Shown in pieces: positions 1-12,604 of a stretch of DNA of 64,000 nt. The stretch comes from Valencia hispanica. Lineage: Eukaryota; Chordata; Actinopteri; Cyprinodontiformes; Valenciidae. Location of the stretch: NCBI GenBank assembly GCA_963556495.2, contig OY747702.1, forward strand, positions 21,774,403-21,838,402, read 5' to 3'. The position numbers and the translations under genes are program-made. The notes under the pieces are model-generated. The model ran no database searches, was not told the DNA's origin, and saw only the letters and a list, made by a program, of their open reading frames with translations. Each line of letters opens with the position of its first letter. Positions within the stretch are counted from its first letter, which is position 1.

Positions 1-1464
1 GCAGGAACAGGTATAATTTCTGTGATTTTGGCAAAACATGTTCCGAAGACTTTTTTTTTTAGTTCTTTAAATCGATTCGGACATTTGGAGATGACTCATC
101 CCTTTTTTCTTTTTCTCTCATCTTTATTGCCGTTTCGCCTGGTTGCCATACCCACATGGATACACAGAGAGCTAGATAAAGGCAAGCTCTGCTCTTTTCG
201 TCCTTTTACTTAAGGAGAAACTAAAAGAGCCAAATGACAAAAGAGCAACAATTCAAGACTCCCCGGGCAGAGCAGACATTCAACAGAGAGCATGAAAACA
301 AGCACAGCTCTCGGTCTCCCTTTTTTAAAGGAAATAATCTTTTAAAAAGCACCATCAGAAGGGCAAGGAGCATAACATCACTCTTCATTCTGCTCTCTAT
401 CTCCAAGAAGCACTGAATGGCAGCTGAACAAACCACTGTGAAAAAAAGCACAAGAAATTAGAAGCAATTTCCCCCCGCTTTTTTTTTCTTCACCCAAAAT
501 ATAATTAAGACAAATACTGATTTACACGTAATCAACATCCCAAGATGGCTGCAATTAACAGATGCCCTATTCTAGGAGCAGGCACAGAACATTGGCTACC
601 TTGTGAGTACATGTGGTGCAGTCTCTACGCTAAAGACAATCAGACCCACATAGAGCCGGAGGCTGTTAACATGTTAAGGCTACCAGATGAGCTCCACAGA
701 AAACTACATTAAATCTTTAGAAAAAATAAAGAGATAGAAGCTGAGTTTTTTAATGCATTAGAAAAAAAAATTTCACAATGTTAAAAACATCATTTTAAAA
801 CATTTATTTTAATGCTAAGCTGATTTATTCCACATTGTGAAAAGTGGTCTTACGTTCTATATTAAGCAAGTAATTTAACCGAATATATTGAAAATATCTA
901 TGCAAAATTGCTGAAAAAGTTTTGCTACCATATTTTAATCACATTACATATGCAGGTTTTTTTTATTATCTTTTTTCAGCATTTAACACCTTTTAGCTGC
1001 TATTAGGGTATGTAAATCATCAAAAAACTCTCACTGATATGCTAATTATCCAAGCTGTCAAACATGTAAAAAGAACAAGTAGTTCTCTCTCTTCTGAAAT
1101 AATGTGACATCTTTTTAAATAAATAAATAAACAGAATACCTTTAATCTTGTAATATTTATTTACATTTCAGGAAAAAGTGTACTGTCATCAACATGTCCA
1201 CAGATGTTTGTATAAAAGACAGATTATAGGAATTATACATGAGACATGCAGTCAGAGCTAAAGTACTGTGAAAAAAGAAATTCCCCCTTGGCAGAAGTTT
1301 TCTTTAATTGTTTATTTGTTCTGTCACACTGTTTCAGTTAATCAAAAATAATAATAAAAATGATAAAAGCATTTTATTGAATGGGCATTTCATTTATCAA
1401 TGCAGCGGAGCTATTCAGACCAACCTGTCCCTATTTGTAAAAAGTAATTGCGCTTTAAACCTGA
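1..1464. other. AT-rich sequence, nothing recognised
   Basis: I see no convincing exon, RNA gene or repeat in this stretch. Short open frames on both strands around 220-450 mirror each other and carry no recognisable protein motif. Confidence 0.5.
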
Positions 1465-1635
1465 CATGGTGGCAGCAGCTGTTATCAAACATATGTGATA
1501 GCTGGCTGTGCATATTTTACACATCAGCTGAGGAATTTTGGTCCACTCCTCTTTGGTCCACTCCTCTTTGGTCCACTCCTCTTTGGTCCACTCCTCTTTG
1601 CAGAATTATTTTAACTTTAGTCAAATCTTAATCTA
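1465..1635 (-). pseudogene. Tc1-like transposase relic, first part
   Basis: Read on the minus strand, this is a decayed stretch of a Tc1-like transposase gene. The part around 1525-1615 corresponds to the familiar segment encoding a KEEW-type motif, where the element reads 'aggaattttggtccactcc' on the + strand. The same old element resumes at 2998, so it was split by the insertion at 1636-2997. It is badly degraded, with no usable reading frame. A 15-bp unit has expanded inside it. Confidence 0.65.
1540..1599 (+). repeat. 15-bp tandem repeat, four units
   Basis: Four perfect head-to-tail copies of ggtccactcctcttt, starting at 1540, 1555, 1570 and 1585. The unit is five codons long, so it expanded in frame within the Tc1 transposase relic that contains it. 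Confidence 0.95.
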
Positions 1636-2997
1636 GGGCGTATTCACACTAGCCTCATTTAGTTGGCTTAAAACGAACTCAAATTCGTTTCCTCCCTTGG
1701 TCCGGACCTTTTAGGCTGCTGTGAATATAACCCAGCGGAACCTTGGTGCAGAGCAAATCAGGTGTGAAAGCGACCAAACTTTATCCCACTCAGTAAACAA
1801 AAAAACTACCTTTTTAGTCTCAGCAGGCACTCATCTTTGTGTTGCATTATCAGAAGTAACAATTTTTTATTTATTTTTAGTATTTTTCATGCATGTGCTG
1901 CCATAAGATGTGAATGTCCCCACTGTGACATGAGTACAGTCTATTCATACTCTATTCATATTCATAATGCTATGTTAACTACACAATCCATCTGTCCGTA
2001 TCCTATTGAACACCTCATGTTGCATCAAACAGTCGTGATGCTCAGACATTTCTGTTCAGATCTGTAGCTGTATCAGAGTTCGCGCTACAATCTATTGTTG
2101 TCGATCATTTTTACTGAAGGGATGAGTTTTTCCCATCAATTTTTAAAATGATAACATATTCAGAGGTTAATTTTTATTCATTTAAGTTAATATTGAATCT
2201 AAACAATCTAATCAGAGAATCCACATCATGCTATCACACATCGAGGAGATTAATAAGCTACATGTATTGTGAAGATTTCCACTGCTGTGACCTGAACTGC
2301 TCGACAAGGAGCTGAACTGCGCTCCACCTGTCTGTAATGGAGGCTGAAGCGCCACTTGAGCCAAAGTTTTGAAATCAGGGAACATTTCTGCAATTGAAGT
2401 GAACAGAATTTGGCAAGACTCTTGCTTCAGTGGGACAAAATCACCCTGTAAGTGAACCTTTTTACATCAGTAGTTAAACTGCAGCGATCTGTCATCGCCA
2501 GTTTGTATCAGGTGTTGTGCCACCTGTGCAGCAACAGATCCGCAGCCTCAGAAACTCTTCAACGTGCTGTCAGCTCCCGGTTAGCGAGATGCATTGAGTA
2601 CGGTGTCTAGGTCTGAGGAGATGCTCAGATGCTCTTGTAGGAATCTTTTTTTGATTGATTTAGTTACCTGTACTCCCTGAGTAAAGTTGAAAATGTCTGC
2701 GCATTTGCACCAAGTGGTCAGGGGTTTGAATACTAATCTGTCAAAATGACCACCTCCCTTCAGACTTTTTCGTCACCATTTAATAAACTGGTGAAATACA
2801 TTGGAAAACATTGGGTCAACGCGACCCCTGTGTATTAACCATAATGATAGAATGTCTAAAAGGACAGCACTCTCCATTGTTTATGTTGACTTATATTCAC
2901 ATGACTTCCTGGTTTTACAGTTTGGTCCAGACCAAATCAAGTAAACGAACGGACCTTCTTGGTCTGAATACACCCGGAGTGTTTTGGAGCAAGATTG
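1636..2997. mobile_element. Non-autonomous DNA transposon, about 1.36 kb, copy 1
   Basis: The ends form imperfect inverted repeats: GGGCGTATTCACACTAG on the left and, reverse-complemented from the right, GGGTGTATTCAGACCAAG. Motifs such as 'ttggtccggacc' and 'ttggtccagacc' lie inside both ends. The element interrupts a Tc1 relic (1465-1635 and 2998-3640). It contains no transposase-like frame. Its inner part (about 2080-2620) is homologous, in inverted orientation, to 29723-30290, and its right end to 59313-59420. I cannot assign the superfamily. Confidence 0.65.
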
Positions 2998-3640
2998 CCC
3001 TGTTTAAGGTCATTCCATAGCATCGAAATCCTGTTCAACACCAGACTTTGACTTGGCCACTTTAAAACTGTGAGTGCTTAAAATCATTGTCTGGCGCTTG
3101 AGCTTATGGTCAAGAACTGATGGTTGGATATTCTCTTTTGGGGTTTTCTAGCAAACTGTAGAATTCATGGTTCCATAAATTATGGCAAGTTGTCCTGTTC
3201 CTAAACAGGCAAAGCAATCCCAAACAATTACACTACCACTTCATGTTTGACCATTGGTAGGATGTTTTTTTTTTCTCTTAAATTCTTTGTCAGTTTCACC
3301 TTTTAAATTTAGCCAGAGACAGAAAATGTTAACTTTTGTGACTTTGTTTATCTTTTGGGGGAAATATAAGACAGACTGTAGTGTTCTTTTTGATCAGAAG
3401 TGATTTTCACTGTTGAAATCTCCCACTGTATGTATGCCCTCTCCAGGTTATGGCAGGATGTGTTGCTTTTTGAGATCTTTTAGCCTATTTCATATTGTCT
3501 AGTAGATTCTAAAGAGATTATTTGATTGTCGGGATTTAGCCCGTTCAGGTTTTGTTGTGGCCAGTGAAACTGAACCAGAAATATATGTTGTTCATAACAG
3601 TGAATGTATGATTTAACAAGGAGGTTGTTTTGGATAACAT
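2998..3640 (-). pseudogene. Tc1-like transposase relic, second part
   Basis: This continues the relic seen at 1465-1635. The + strand text around 3008-3060 ('aaggtcattccatagcat', 'ccagactttgacttggcc') is the complement of the conserved region around the catalytic D and E (DLNPIE-type) of Tc1-family transposases. The stretch near 3390-3440 matches the family further towards the transposase N-terminus. Numerous stops and indels make it a fossil. Confidence 0.65.
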
Positions 3641-6034
3641 TTTTTAATAAATGAAATGATAATTTGTAAACAGCTTTTATTTTCAGGTTATTTTTGTCTT
3701 ATATTAAAATATGTTTATTTGAAATGTGCAAATGTAAAAGAGATACAAAGCAAAACAAGCTATCTTTTTATAGCACAGTAAATGAATCATGGTGTTGATT
3801 TCAGTGTGTTGACTTCCAGTAATTAGAATCCTTTGGGCAACCACAGTCCCAGCAAAGATGCAAACAAAGTATTTATCTAATAAAGCTGGGCCTGATGGTC
3901 ATCTGATTTGCCGATCTCAAATAGTTTTATGTTCTTTTCATGCTGCATTATAGCTGTTGCAGCTTTAAGAAAAACAGCTTTCAGAAATATAATAGTTAAG
4001 CTGCTTTTCTTGTGGCATATTCTTTTTGTCCTGGGGAGGAGTCACACAAGTCGGTACTGTAAACCTAAAAACACGAGAACTACCAAAAAAAGAGGACAAG
4101 ATTGTATTTGCTCAGGTCATGGGATCTTTTTCAACCCCTAAAAAGCAAAGCAACTATTTGGCGCAAAGCCACATAAGGTTGATCTAGTAATGTTTTTTTT
4201 TATGTTTGTCATGATTTGAGGGATTTTCTGTTAGAAGATCTACTTTTTAAGTGAGAATTCCTGTGTTACATATTGTAATGTTCCACCACACGACCAGGAG
4301 ATAGTGAAATACATTGTGGACAAACAACAGCGTATAAATGTATATACAAGGAACTATGCGTGATGTCCTGCTTATAAATTATTTCATTATATTATTATAT
4401 TTACATTTTGTAAATATGTTTATGTGCTATAATGTATTAAAACTGCTTTTCATCGTTACACAGCTCTTACAGCAGTGAGCATCACATCAACGACTATGTT
4501 GTCTGATTTCTTTGTGAACTGTTGTCTGTTTAAATAATTAAAGCAATCAATCATCCTTAGTTTCACTTTTCATTTCTTGGATAGATAATCCAACAAATGC
4601 ACTAATTTGGTAAAAGAAATAAAAAAGTTGCATTGGACTCATTGTCTACTGTATTATTATTTTGTTATTATTAACAGAACCTCACAGAAGCAACTGGGGA
4701 TTGATTTTTCGGCCTGGGATACCAAATGTTCTTATCCAGTTTGAAGAAAGAATATTTTTTTTGAATTTGACACAAAACAAATATGAGATACAATATTTCT
4801 TGAATTAAGAAAAAATATGGTTTTTGATTTGTATGTGTATAGTTGTTTGGAGAAGTCAAATATGAGAAACAGATAGAGGTTTGATATAGGGTTCCAATAA
4901 ACATACAACGTTGTTGGAAATAACTGGCAGCTCTTCCCTGTAGCTCCTGTTATGTTTTAGCAAGATGATCAATGTGACCTCAATTCTCAGTCCATGTCAA
5001 AGCTCTAAAAGGCACCACGGTTCTCAACATAATGAAAATGCACTTAAGGATTTTTGGTCTACTCTTCTTTTACTTTGCAACTGTGCAGTTCTTTAAAGAG
5101 AAAAATTAAGGAGGAACTTACAAAAAAACTAAGCCACCTCAAGAGCACAAAAAGGAAAAAATGAAAATATTAACGTAGAGGACAATATATAATGGCAAAA
5201 ATAACAGTAATTAAAGCAAGGAAGGATCCACAAAAATGAATAAAGCAAACGATAACAAATATGTCTCTACCTTGAAAACAAGACAGCAAGCAAGTAAAAT
5301 GAACAGGGGGAAGAGCAGAAAATAAATTCACTGGGACTGCTAATGAGACATGATGGGCCTAGAGCCAGAGGTTTTGATGCCACAAGGAAGTCTCTTTTAA
5401 CCTGGGTAGGTCATCATGGTCAGTCATGCTGAACTGCTGCTCCAGGGGAGATTATGTTCAGAGATTTCCAATTAAATGGGTTGTAAAGAGCAACACCTGT
5501 CATCAAAATTTTCACTGCTGCGATACAAAGATTTTGCACAGGGGGATGCTTTCTGCAGAAAAACCTCTCAGACTTTTAAGTTTATATGCATCTGTTTGAT
5601 AAAAAAAGCATAATAATGATTAAACTTGACTGGTTTCTTAAAAGAAAACAACAAAAATCAGTTGAAACACTTAAAAAATTTTGTTGCGAACATCCTCTAA
5701 ACCGTTGTAGAAGATTGTAAGTTCCGGTCAACACAGTTTTCAATGCCTTGCTTTTCTGATTCACAGAAACCCAAAAAACTGCAGAAACAGGAGCTGTGAG
5801 CAAACTCCTCATCAATTCACTCTCTGCCTTGTCTACTGCTTTACTGGCTAGCTTTCTGTTGTCAAGGGCGGAACCAGTGAGGTGGGTTGGGGGTGGCAGT
5901 ATGTCTTATTTTAGAGGTGGCTCACAAATTTTTCATTAAAAGCACACACAGTATTAACTCCATAACCTCCTGAGTCCGAAGCACCAGGTATCACTATGTA
6001 AATTTCACAAATTTTAAACATTTCAGATAAATGG
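3641..6034. other. No recognised feature
   Basis: AT-rich single-copy-looking sequence. Open frames here are short and low in complexity, with no motif I recognise and no splice-compatible exon series. Confidence 0.4.
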
Positions 6035-6130
6035 ACTGAACTTATATAGCGCTTTTCTAGTCATAAAACCACTCAAAGTGCTTTGTACAGAAGCCGCATT
6101 CAACACTTCGCACTCACAAACGTGCACACA
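6035..6130. repeat. Dispersed repeat fragment ('atagcgcttttctagtcat' type)
   Basis: The text 'tatagcgcttttctagtcat' followed by 'cactcaaagtgctttgtaca' is a motif I recognise as widespread in teleost interspersed repeats. Only a short fragment is present, and I do not assign it to a class. Confidence 0.45.
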
Positions 6131-9100
6131 TTTATACATTGATTATACACTGCCTTTTCTTGTATAAGTCAATGTGACCATTCTTGTACTTATTTAAGTA
6201 ATGTTTACTTTTCACACACAGAGATAATATTTCTATTGCTGTATGTCATTCAATGTCTCAAGATCTCAGCTGTTTTTGATGTCATAAAATCCTCCACAAC
6301 AGTGGTTTCAAACCTCATTCTTGGCTCCAATTTAATTGACTAAAAATAAGCACTTGTGGGCATTCTATGTATAATTCACAGATATAACCTTTTATTATTA
6401 ACTTGTATAAGACAATTACATGTACTAGCTCTTTTTCATACATGCCCCATGCTGTGCCACCCAAAAAGAAAATTGTTCACCCACACATCCTCCAGACAGT
6501 GTGGCTCTCAGTTAAAAGTGAACTGTGAAACTGAACCAAAAAGAAGTCAAGGTGTGAAGTTGTATTGCCTTCCCGATGGACGGATTTGAACCAAGTACCC
6601 CTGTCTATCCTGATGTTAAAACACCTTTTGACCTTGGTTGGAAAGATTGACGAAGGGATTTCAACATTTGTAGTGAATATAATTCTGTTTTCCATGCAAT
6701 GCTGATAGAATTCACTGTCATTTTACTGTGTAGAAATGTCACCAATTTTCATGAGGCAGTGGTCTGGGACTTGGTATTGATTGATACCTATTATTAATTG
6801 ACTCAGGTTTGTATTGAGGGTAAGAAAAACTGTTCAGGACATCCTTAGAATAAGTTTAATGTTGAGTCACATAATTTCGTAGCCTAATGTTGAAGTGTAA
6901 GGTCTGTTAGTCATTGTATGCAGAGTAATATTTTACAATGCCAACATATTTAACATCCGTAATTTGACTAACAGCCCACGATGTGAAAGAGCAAAGCGAG
7001 GTCAGCAGTGTCAGTGGGAGGGACTAATGTGGTATGCACATTGTTGGAATTAAAATCTTAGCTGCAAAAGGTAACAAATAAGAGTAGCTTGAAAAGGTCC
7101 GGTAATAAAAGTTTATTGCAAGTTCTGTAAAGTATTTTTTTAGATGACTTTATACAAATGAATCATTTCAAGATAGCAATATACTAAGATATTTGTTTTA
7201 GAGTTCTGTCTCTACAACAGGAAATACAAAACAAGAGCAGAGTTTACTTCCTTGTTGTGTTGTTTATCAATGATTGAAACACAAGATAAAACCCATCCTA
7301 TTGCCGTGTCTGCCACGGAGTTGACCTCGATACTGGATCCGGCTGGCGTGCAAATAAGTTCCTGTAATGTAAAAATGCTCTCACAATAAATTATTTAAGT
7401 GTTGCAACCTTTCAAACCATTTTCTGCAAGCTTGCAATGCGTAGCGCTGCAATGCATCAATGCATACAATGCAGTTTATGTTGCAGATGTATGATTTTGC
7501 CATGTACATGTTTAGGACTTCCAATGTCTGGCTTTATTGGAGCATAAGTAGAACGTTTATTTTAGTTTGTCGTTTCTCCTGTGACATGACCTTATAATAA
7601 TAACCTACCTTGTTTTCGCGACATTGTCATAAACCCTCGTGTGACTATTCTGCATGACTGCAAATTCATGCAACCAACTTTCAACATGTGAAACTTTCAA
7701 GTGGTGCATCAAGTTTCCACAAGAACACTTTTTGCAGCCACCTTGCAGCCAACGTACTCACTAAAACTTATATAAACTTATATAAATATAAAGAATGTCT
7801 TCATATGTTACAAATGCAATTGTGAACTTATATAAACAGAACACTAAATAAATCTATATTTTCCTGCAGTGTTAATGCAGTATTTAAGGTTACAACAGAT
7901 CTCTCAAATCCAAGTGATATTTCTCACTTCAGCTGTGTAATAAGAAACATGTGACTCTTTTGATGGCTTACTTAGTTTGTATTTCAAAAATTTAATTTGT
8001 AAAATTTTACCATAACATCTGTTTGCAGAAACAAATGTATCCACTAATGCTCGGTGTGCACACTTTCCTATTGCTATTCACTTGACTATTTTTGGACTGA
8101 GCAATTGTCTGCTATCTGCACAGGAAATCAAATAAGCGTTTATTAATTTATAAAATATAAAAACGTTTTCATTTTACTATAAAGCTAAAATCAGCTCTGA
8201 AAGGGTGCATATGGTCTTTTTCACATGGTTAACTGTTCCCTGTGGTCACAATATGACATCTGTGACATTGTTTTGTTGAAATACCACAGACCACAGCCCT
8301 TCTTTCAACCATGAGTAACAGCTCTTTTCGCCGCAGTGGATTTTATAATGTAGCAAAGTGGCTTGACTTCATTCCATTTCTCTCTTTTGCAGGGTGTGCC
8401 TTAGTTGAGAACATTAAAACAGGTTTAGGCTAGAGAGTTTAAAAAATAAGAGGCACCTGTTGCTAAAATTAGGTCTTTCACCAGTGTTAACAAGACTTTT
8501 TTGCTTGTTGTTTTTCTTAATATGTTGTTGTCTTTATTGTTTACAATTGTAAAAAAGATGTTGCGGGAAATTAAGCTTTTAAGACAAATAGGTAATTGAA
8601 ATGAGCGCCATGCACTTGCTAATATGCTAATAATGCGAATATGCTAAAAAAATATGCTAATAATGCCATTCCATTAAGCTTTGGATGTTTCCTAAGCAAG
8701 ATATAAAATGTAATAAAAAAACAAAAAAAAACATTATTGCTTGTACTGTGACTGAGGGCCATAGGTGTAATGTATTTATGCATTCATCCAGAGCAGACAT
8801 ATCTTGAATGTGTGGGCAAGAAATAAATGGCTGTTAGCAAGAACTGCTCATGACATAAGAATTTGACATTTCAGAAGCATGCAGTATGAGAAACTCAGAT
8901 TGGTGATGTCTGTGGGAGTTGTAGTCACTTACTCTTTGATGGCAGTGGGTTGGCAAGGACAGTATGTTAACATCTTTATGTGTTTAGTACAGGACTTTCA
9001 ACATGTGCGAATTTTGATGCAGAATCAAGGTTCTAGTGCATGTGATACGTTTAAATAACTATTTTATGGAAACTTGTGAAAGTTCGAGGTTTGATCACAA

Positions 9101-10384
9101 CCTGATGTTTAAAGAAGGAATCAGCTTTTGCTAACTTTCCATCCTTTAGGTCTTAAGAGTATGCTGACTATGGGTCAGGTTAACAGCTTTAAATGTATGA
9201 GAGGCATCTGGAGTACTGCCAGACTATTAACATGTAGATATGTTGAACAACAAGCTCTGATTGAGTGTTTTGTATGTATTATAACCAGTTTATTACATTT
9301 TGTCAAGTGAAAATGTAACATCCTGCCATGCCCGTGCCTTAATTTAAAAACTCAAACCCTCTAATAAAATCACTTCAATAGCCTAAACCATTGGAACATG
9401 CGAGCAAAGTTTTAAACTGAAATAATATGCACAAAGTGTTTTTTGTTGTTGTTTTTCTTATATGAGAATTGGAAATGGCAAAAATAGTTTGGAAATAGCT
9501 AACTTTATTCAAAATGGCTGGGTTTCTGTTGGGTTTCATATATGATGGGTATATTTGGAAGATAAAAGTTACCCTAAATACCATATATTGCCAGGACATC
9601 CCTTACATTGCTGGGGTAGGCACTATTTTTGCGAGTTGCTGAACTTTTTAACTATTCCAGACATTGGCATTTAACCTTTTTTCCATCGTCCTTTTCATAC
9701 TAATGCTGTTTATTACATTAGCAAAGGTAATTTTTTTTGTGTGCCTCTTCAGGCCACCAAAATTTATTTGGAAGAAGAATATTAAATGCCAACATTTTAA
9801 CTATTGATGTCCTGGTCCGAGTATTGCTTCAGGGTCTCAGTTGATTGTATCCACAGCAGCTGGCACTTCTTAAAGCAGGGTTTCTTCTCTTGACTTCTAT
9901 ACTTTTGTATTTCTCCAGTAGCAACAAAAAGTGCAATTGTACTTATGGTGAATTGTTTCACAAAAGTCAGCATAATGCTGTGATAGGAAGTTTTTGATCC
10001 ACGTACATTAAAATAAATATTTTTTCTTCCAGAAGTTGGTGTGCTTCCAACAACTTCAGATACCCAAATTCCCCCTACATTTTTTCCTCCAAATCGCAAC
10101 TGTTTACTAAATGGCGTATTTTTTTAAAACCCAGAGGGACCCAAAGCACACAATTTTTTTTTCGTTTGTATTGGTGTTGACTTTGAGCCAGAAACGTGCT
10201 GTCAAGCTCAATATGCTTTTGTCAATGTATTGCAGTCAAATGTACATAAGACCTCTCAATTTTTAAATTCACTTGAGACTTGTCCAAATACAATATATAA
10301 ACTGACCATCTGCCACCCCAGGTGTGCTCAGGCTACTGGTAACGTGCTGTGAAAACTATTTCCTGCCTCTTACAAATTTACTTC
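6131..10384. other. No recognised feature
   Basis: Long AT-rich stretch with no exon, RNA gene or element I can support. A 100-codon minus-strand frame at 9797-10099 has no recognisable motif and no homologous context, so it is not called as a gene. Confidence 0.4.
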
Positions 10385-10480
10385 AACATGATGGTCTGGG
10401 GCTGCTTTGCTTGCTTCAAGGTCTGGACAACCTGTTATAATTGATGGAATCATAAGTTCTGCTCTCTACCAGAAAAAGTA
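10385..10480 (+). pseudogene. Tc1-like transposase fragment
   Basis: A + strand frame reads NMMVWGCFA, then after a one-base frameshift SGQPVIIDGIISSALYQ. This is the conserved Tc1 transposase segment leading up to the second catalytic aspartate region. The fragment is short and frameshifted. The C-terminal part of a Tc1 element in the same orientation lies at 12330-12604, so the two may be halves of one old copy separated by later insertions. Confidence 0.6.
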
Positions 10481-11146
10481 TGTCAAACTGCTTTACAGGA
10501 AAATAAAGGACTAAGGACATGAGGATCACATTAAAAATATATATCAGAACCGCAACAGTAAAATTCAAGATATCCATTTCAAGAAATGCATGCAAACTGG
10601 AAACAAGTGCCAAGACATAAGAATGAACTGATAAAGTAATATTTGACCTTTAAGGAAAGGTTACAGTTCACAGTTTAATCAAACAGTAAAACATTTCAGG
10701 TTTTCAGGAAGTTTGTTCCAGAGCTGAGAAACATATGAATTATTTGTTTATTTCTGGTCCTCGGAACAGTGAGGAAACACTTCTCTAAACACCTTAGGGC
10801 AAGCCAGCTGACAGCCTTGCCTGGGCCCTGGACAAGATAATCTTTGAATACACCAAGCCCACAGCATTCTTTAACTAGCAGAAAATGAATTAATATTAGC
10901 ATTTAAAGACATGATTAATATTCTCCGGGGCTCTTCTCTTCCCTTCCAACCACTCTGATCTGCTCCATAGTTTGGATTTTTAAATTGTCTTTCTTGGAAC
11001 AGGTTCTAAAGGAAATTATTGTCATAGAAAGCTAACAGTAACACAAAATACTAACTTGTATATTATTTCAAAATATATGTTGATCAAAAAGTATATTTTT
11101 TCAATATATTTAAAAGCTGTTAATATATGGTAAGATCTCGCAGAAT
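10481..11146. other. Unclassified, possibly repeat-derived
   Basis: No gene seen. The text near 10710-10730 ('ggaagtttgttccagagctg') resembles the 3' parts of L2-type LINEs, but the match is too short to call. Confidence 0.3.
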
Positions 11147-11194
11147 AGAGAGAGAGAGAGCGAGAGAGAGAGCGAGAGAGAGAGCGAGAGAGAG
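11147..11194 (+). repeat. (GA)n microsatellite with GC interruptions
   Basis: About 48 bp of GA repeats with regularly spaced C substitutions (agagcgagag). Confidence 0.9.
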
Positions 11195-11351
11195 GTTGGC
11201 AAGGGACTCTGGCTTTTCAGCCTGGTCAGTTGGGAAATTGACATTTTTTTTCAGCTCTCCTCTTCAGTCAGAAGAGTAAAAATGTCTGTAGTGTAGCAGG
11301 CACTGACTATGACAGCAGAGGTACTCCAAAAGACAACTTGAGTTCCTTATA

Positions 11352-11935
11352 AAGCCCGCTTATTACCAGACGTGTAAGCAGCGCGAAACATCTGCGAAGC
11401 ATAATACGAATCAGATAGCTGCCTTTATAGTTAATAAAATCAGTTTCCACTGGGCGTGAAGCTGTGCGAAATGGATGCGTCCCAGAAGTGTTGTGTCGCA
11501 GCCCTCCTTAATTTACGTGGCGGGTCAATTGTTTATGCACTACGCTTGCAGAACACCTCAATGTCAGCAGTTTTGATCGGGCCAGACCACACATTTAGAC
11601 ACGGGAGTGGTGTAAAGCATCCAGCAAATTTCAAAATAAAAGACAAGTAAAGATATCTGATTGTCTAACTATGAAAAAAACTAAACAAAACTTCCGTTTT
11701 GGGAGTTTATGATAATTATTAACAGATTTTTTTTCAATGCATGCTACCCATTTAGTTATGCAATTGCAATTCTCCTCTGATTTTGTGATCTCCCGGGACC
11801 AGCTGCGTTGAATGCATTCGCAGGCAATGTGTGTCTAAAACGCTCCCGAAAGGAAGGGATGCACTGGTGAGCTCAGGAAAAAAGGGTCTATTACATTATG
11901 CGTCGCTTACGCAACCTGTGCTAAGCAGGGGTTAC
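11352..11935 (+). mobile_element. Diverged Harbinger-like MITE, second copy
   Basis: This block can be aligned by eye with the better-preserved MITE at 27063-27780. Shared blocks include 'gacgtgtaagcagcgcgaaa' (27077: 'gacgcataagcagcacgtta'), 'tttccactgggcgtgaagc' and a terminal 'cgcttacgcaacctg...aggggtta'. The copy is old and its ends are blurred. It has no coding capacity. Confidence 0.5.
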
Positions 11936-12329
11936 GCTGAAAGATTTCAGAGTTTAACTGCCAATCTAAAAAGATAGATGGCCATTAAACAGGTAATGGT
12001 CAAAAACAGAAGGCCAAATGTCAAGAAGCTCAACAAGAGGATGAAGTGTGAATAAGTGGCCGAGAATCACAGCATGGGTTGGCGAACAGATATCCAATGG
12101 GCAGTAGAAGGACGTCCTGGGCAAGGCAGGGTGAGAACAATCCAGTAACATAAACATAGTCTGCAACTTCAAAATAAATGAGAGCAAGAAAATAGTGTGG
12201 GACATCTATTGGCACAAGGCTGGCAATAATCAGGCAGAGGATGGAAACTGGAGAGAGTTTATGTACCGCTCCATACAGGTAAGACAGAAAAACAAGTAGA
12301 CATGACGTGGTAGAAATATGAATCATTGT

Positions 12330-12604
12330 ACAGGGTTCATGCAGGACCAGCAACTTGACAATGCATTTAGGCTCAAGGCCATTCCCATTGGAATGATGCT
12401 CCATAACCATAGATAGGCCGTTCATTCATGAAAACCCTCCAATGTGGCAAAATTAAAAGAATTCTTCAACGTCTCATTAACAGTTATTGCAAACACTTGA
12501 AAGGAGCCGTTGCCAACAAGATTGGAACAACCATTTATTAGGTTTAGGGGGCAATTACTTTTAGGAAATCTATGAGGGGAAAATGCTTTTTCTGTGCACT
12601 GTAG
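12330..12604 (+). pseudogene. Tc1-like element, 3' part
   Basis: The + strand text 'gaaaaccctccaatgtggc' (from 12429), followed by the 'gcaaacactt' region and 'ttaggtttagggggcaatta', is the transposase C-terminus and terminal region of a common fish Tc1 family. It probably belongs with the fragment at 10385-10480. The coding frame is lost. Confidence 0.65.

Noticed and set aside
6560..6610. B-box-like 'ggttcaaatcc' on the minus strand
   Set aside because: No A box at suitable distance and no tRNA fold, so no SINE or tRNA gene is called.
9797..10099. 100-codon minus-strand frame
   Set aside because: No recognisable motif, splice context or repeat relationship; compatible with chance.
12030..12425. 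131-codon minus-strand frame with hydrophobic stretches
   Set aside because: It is antisense to a Tc1-like fragment and has no homologous motif; the hydrophobicity follows from base composition.
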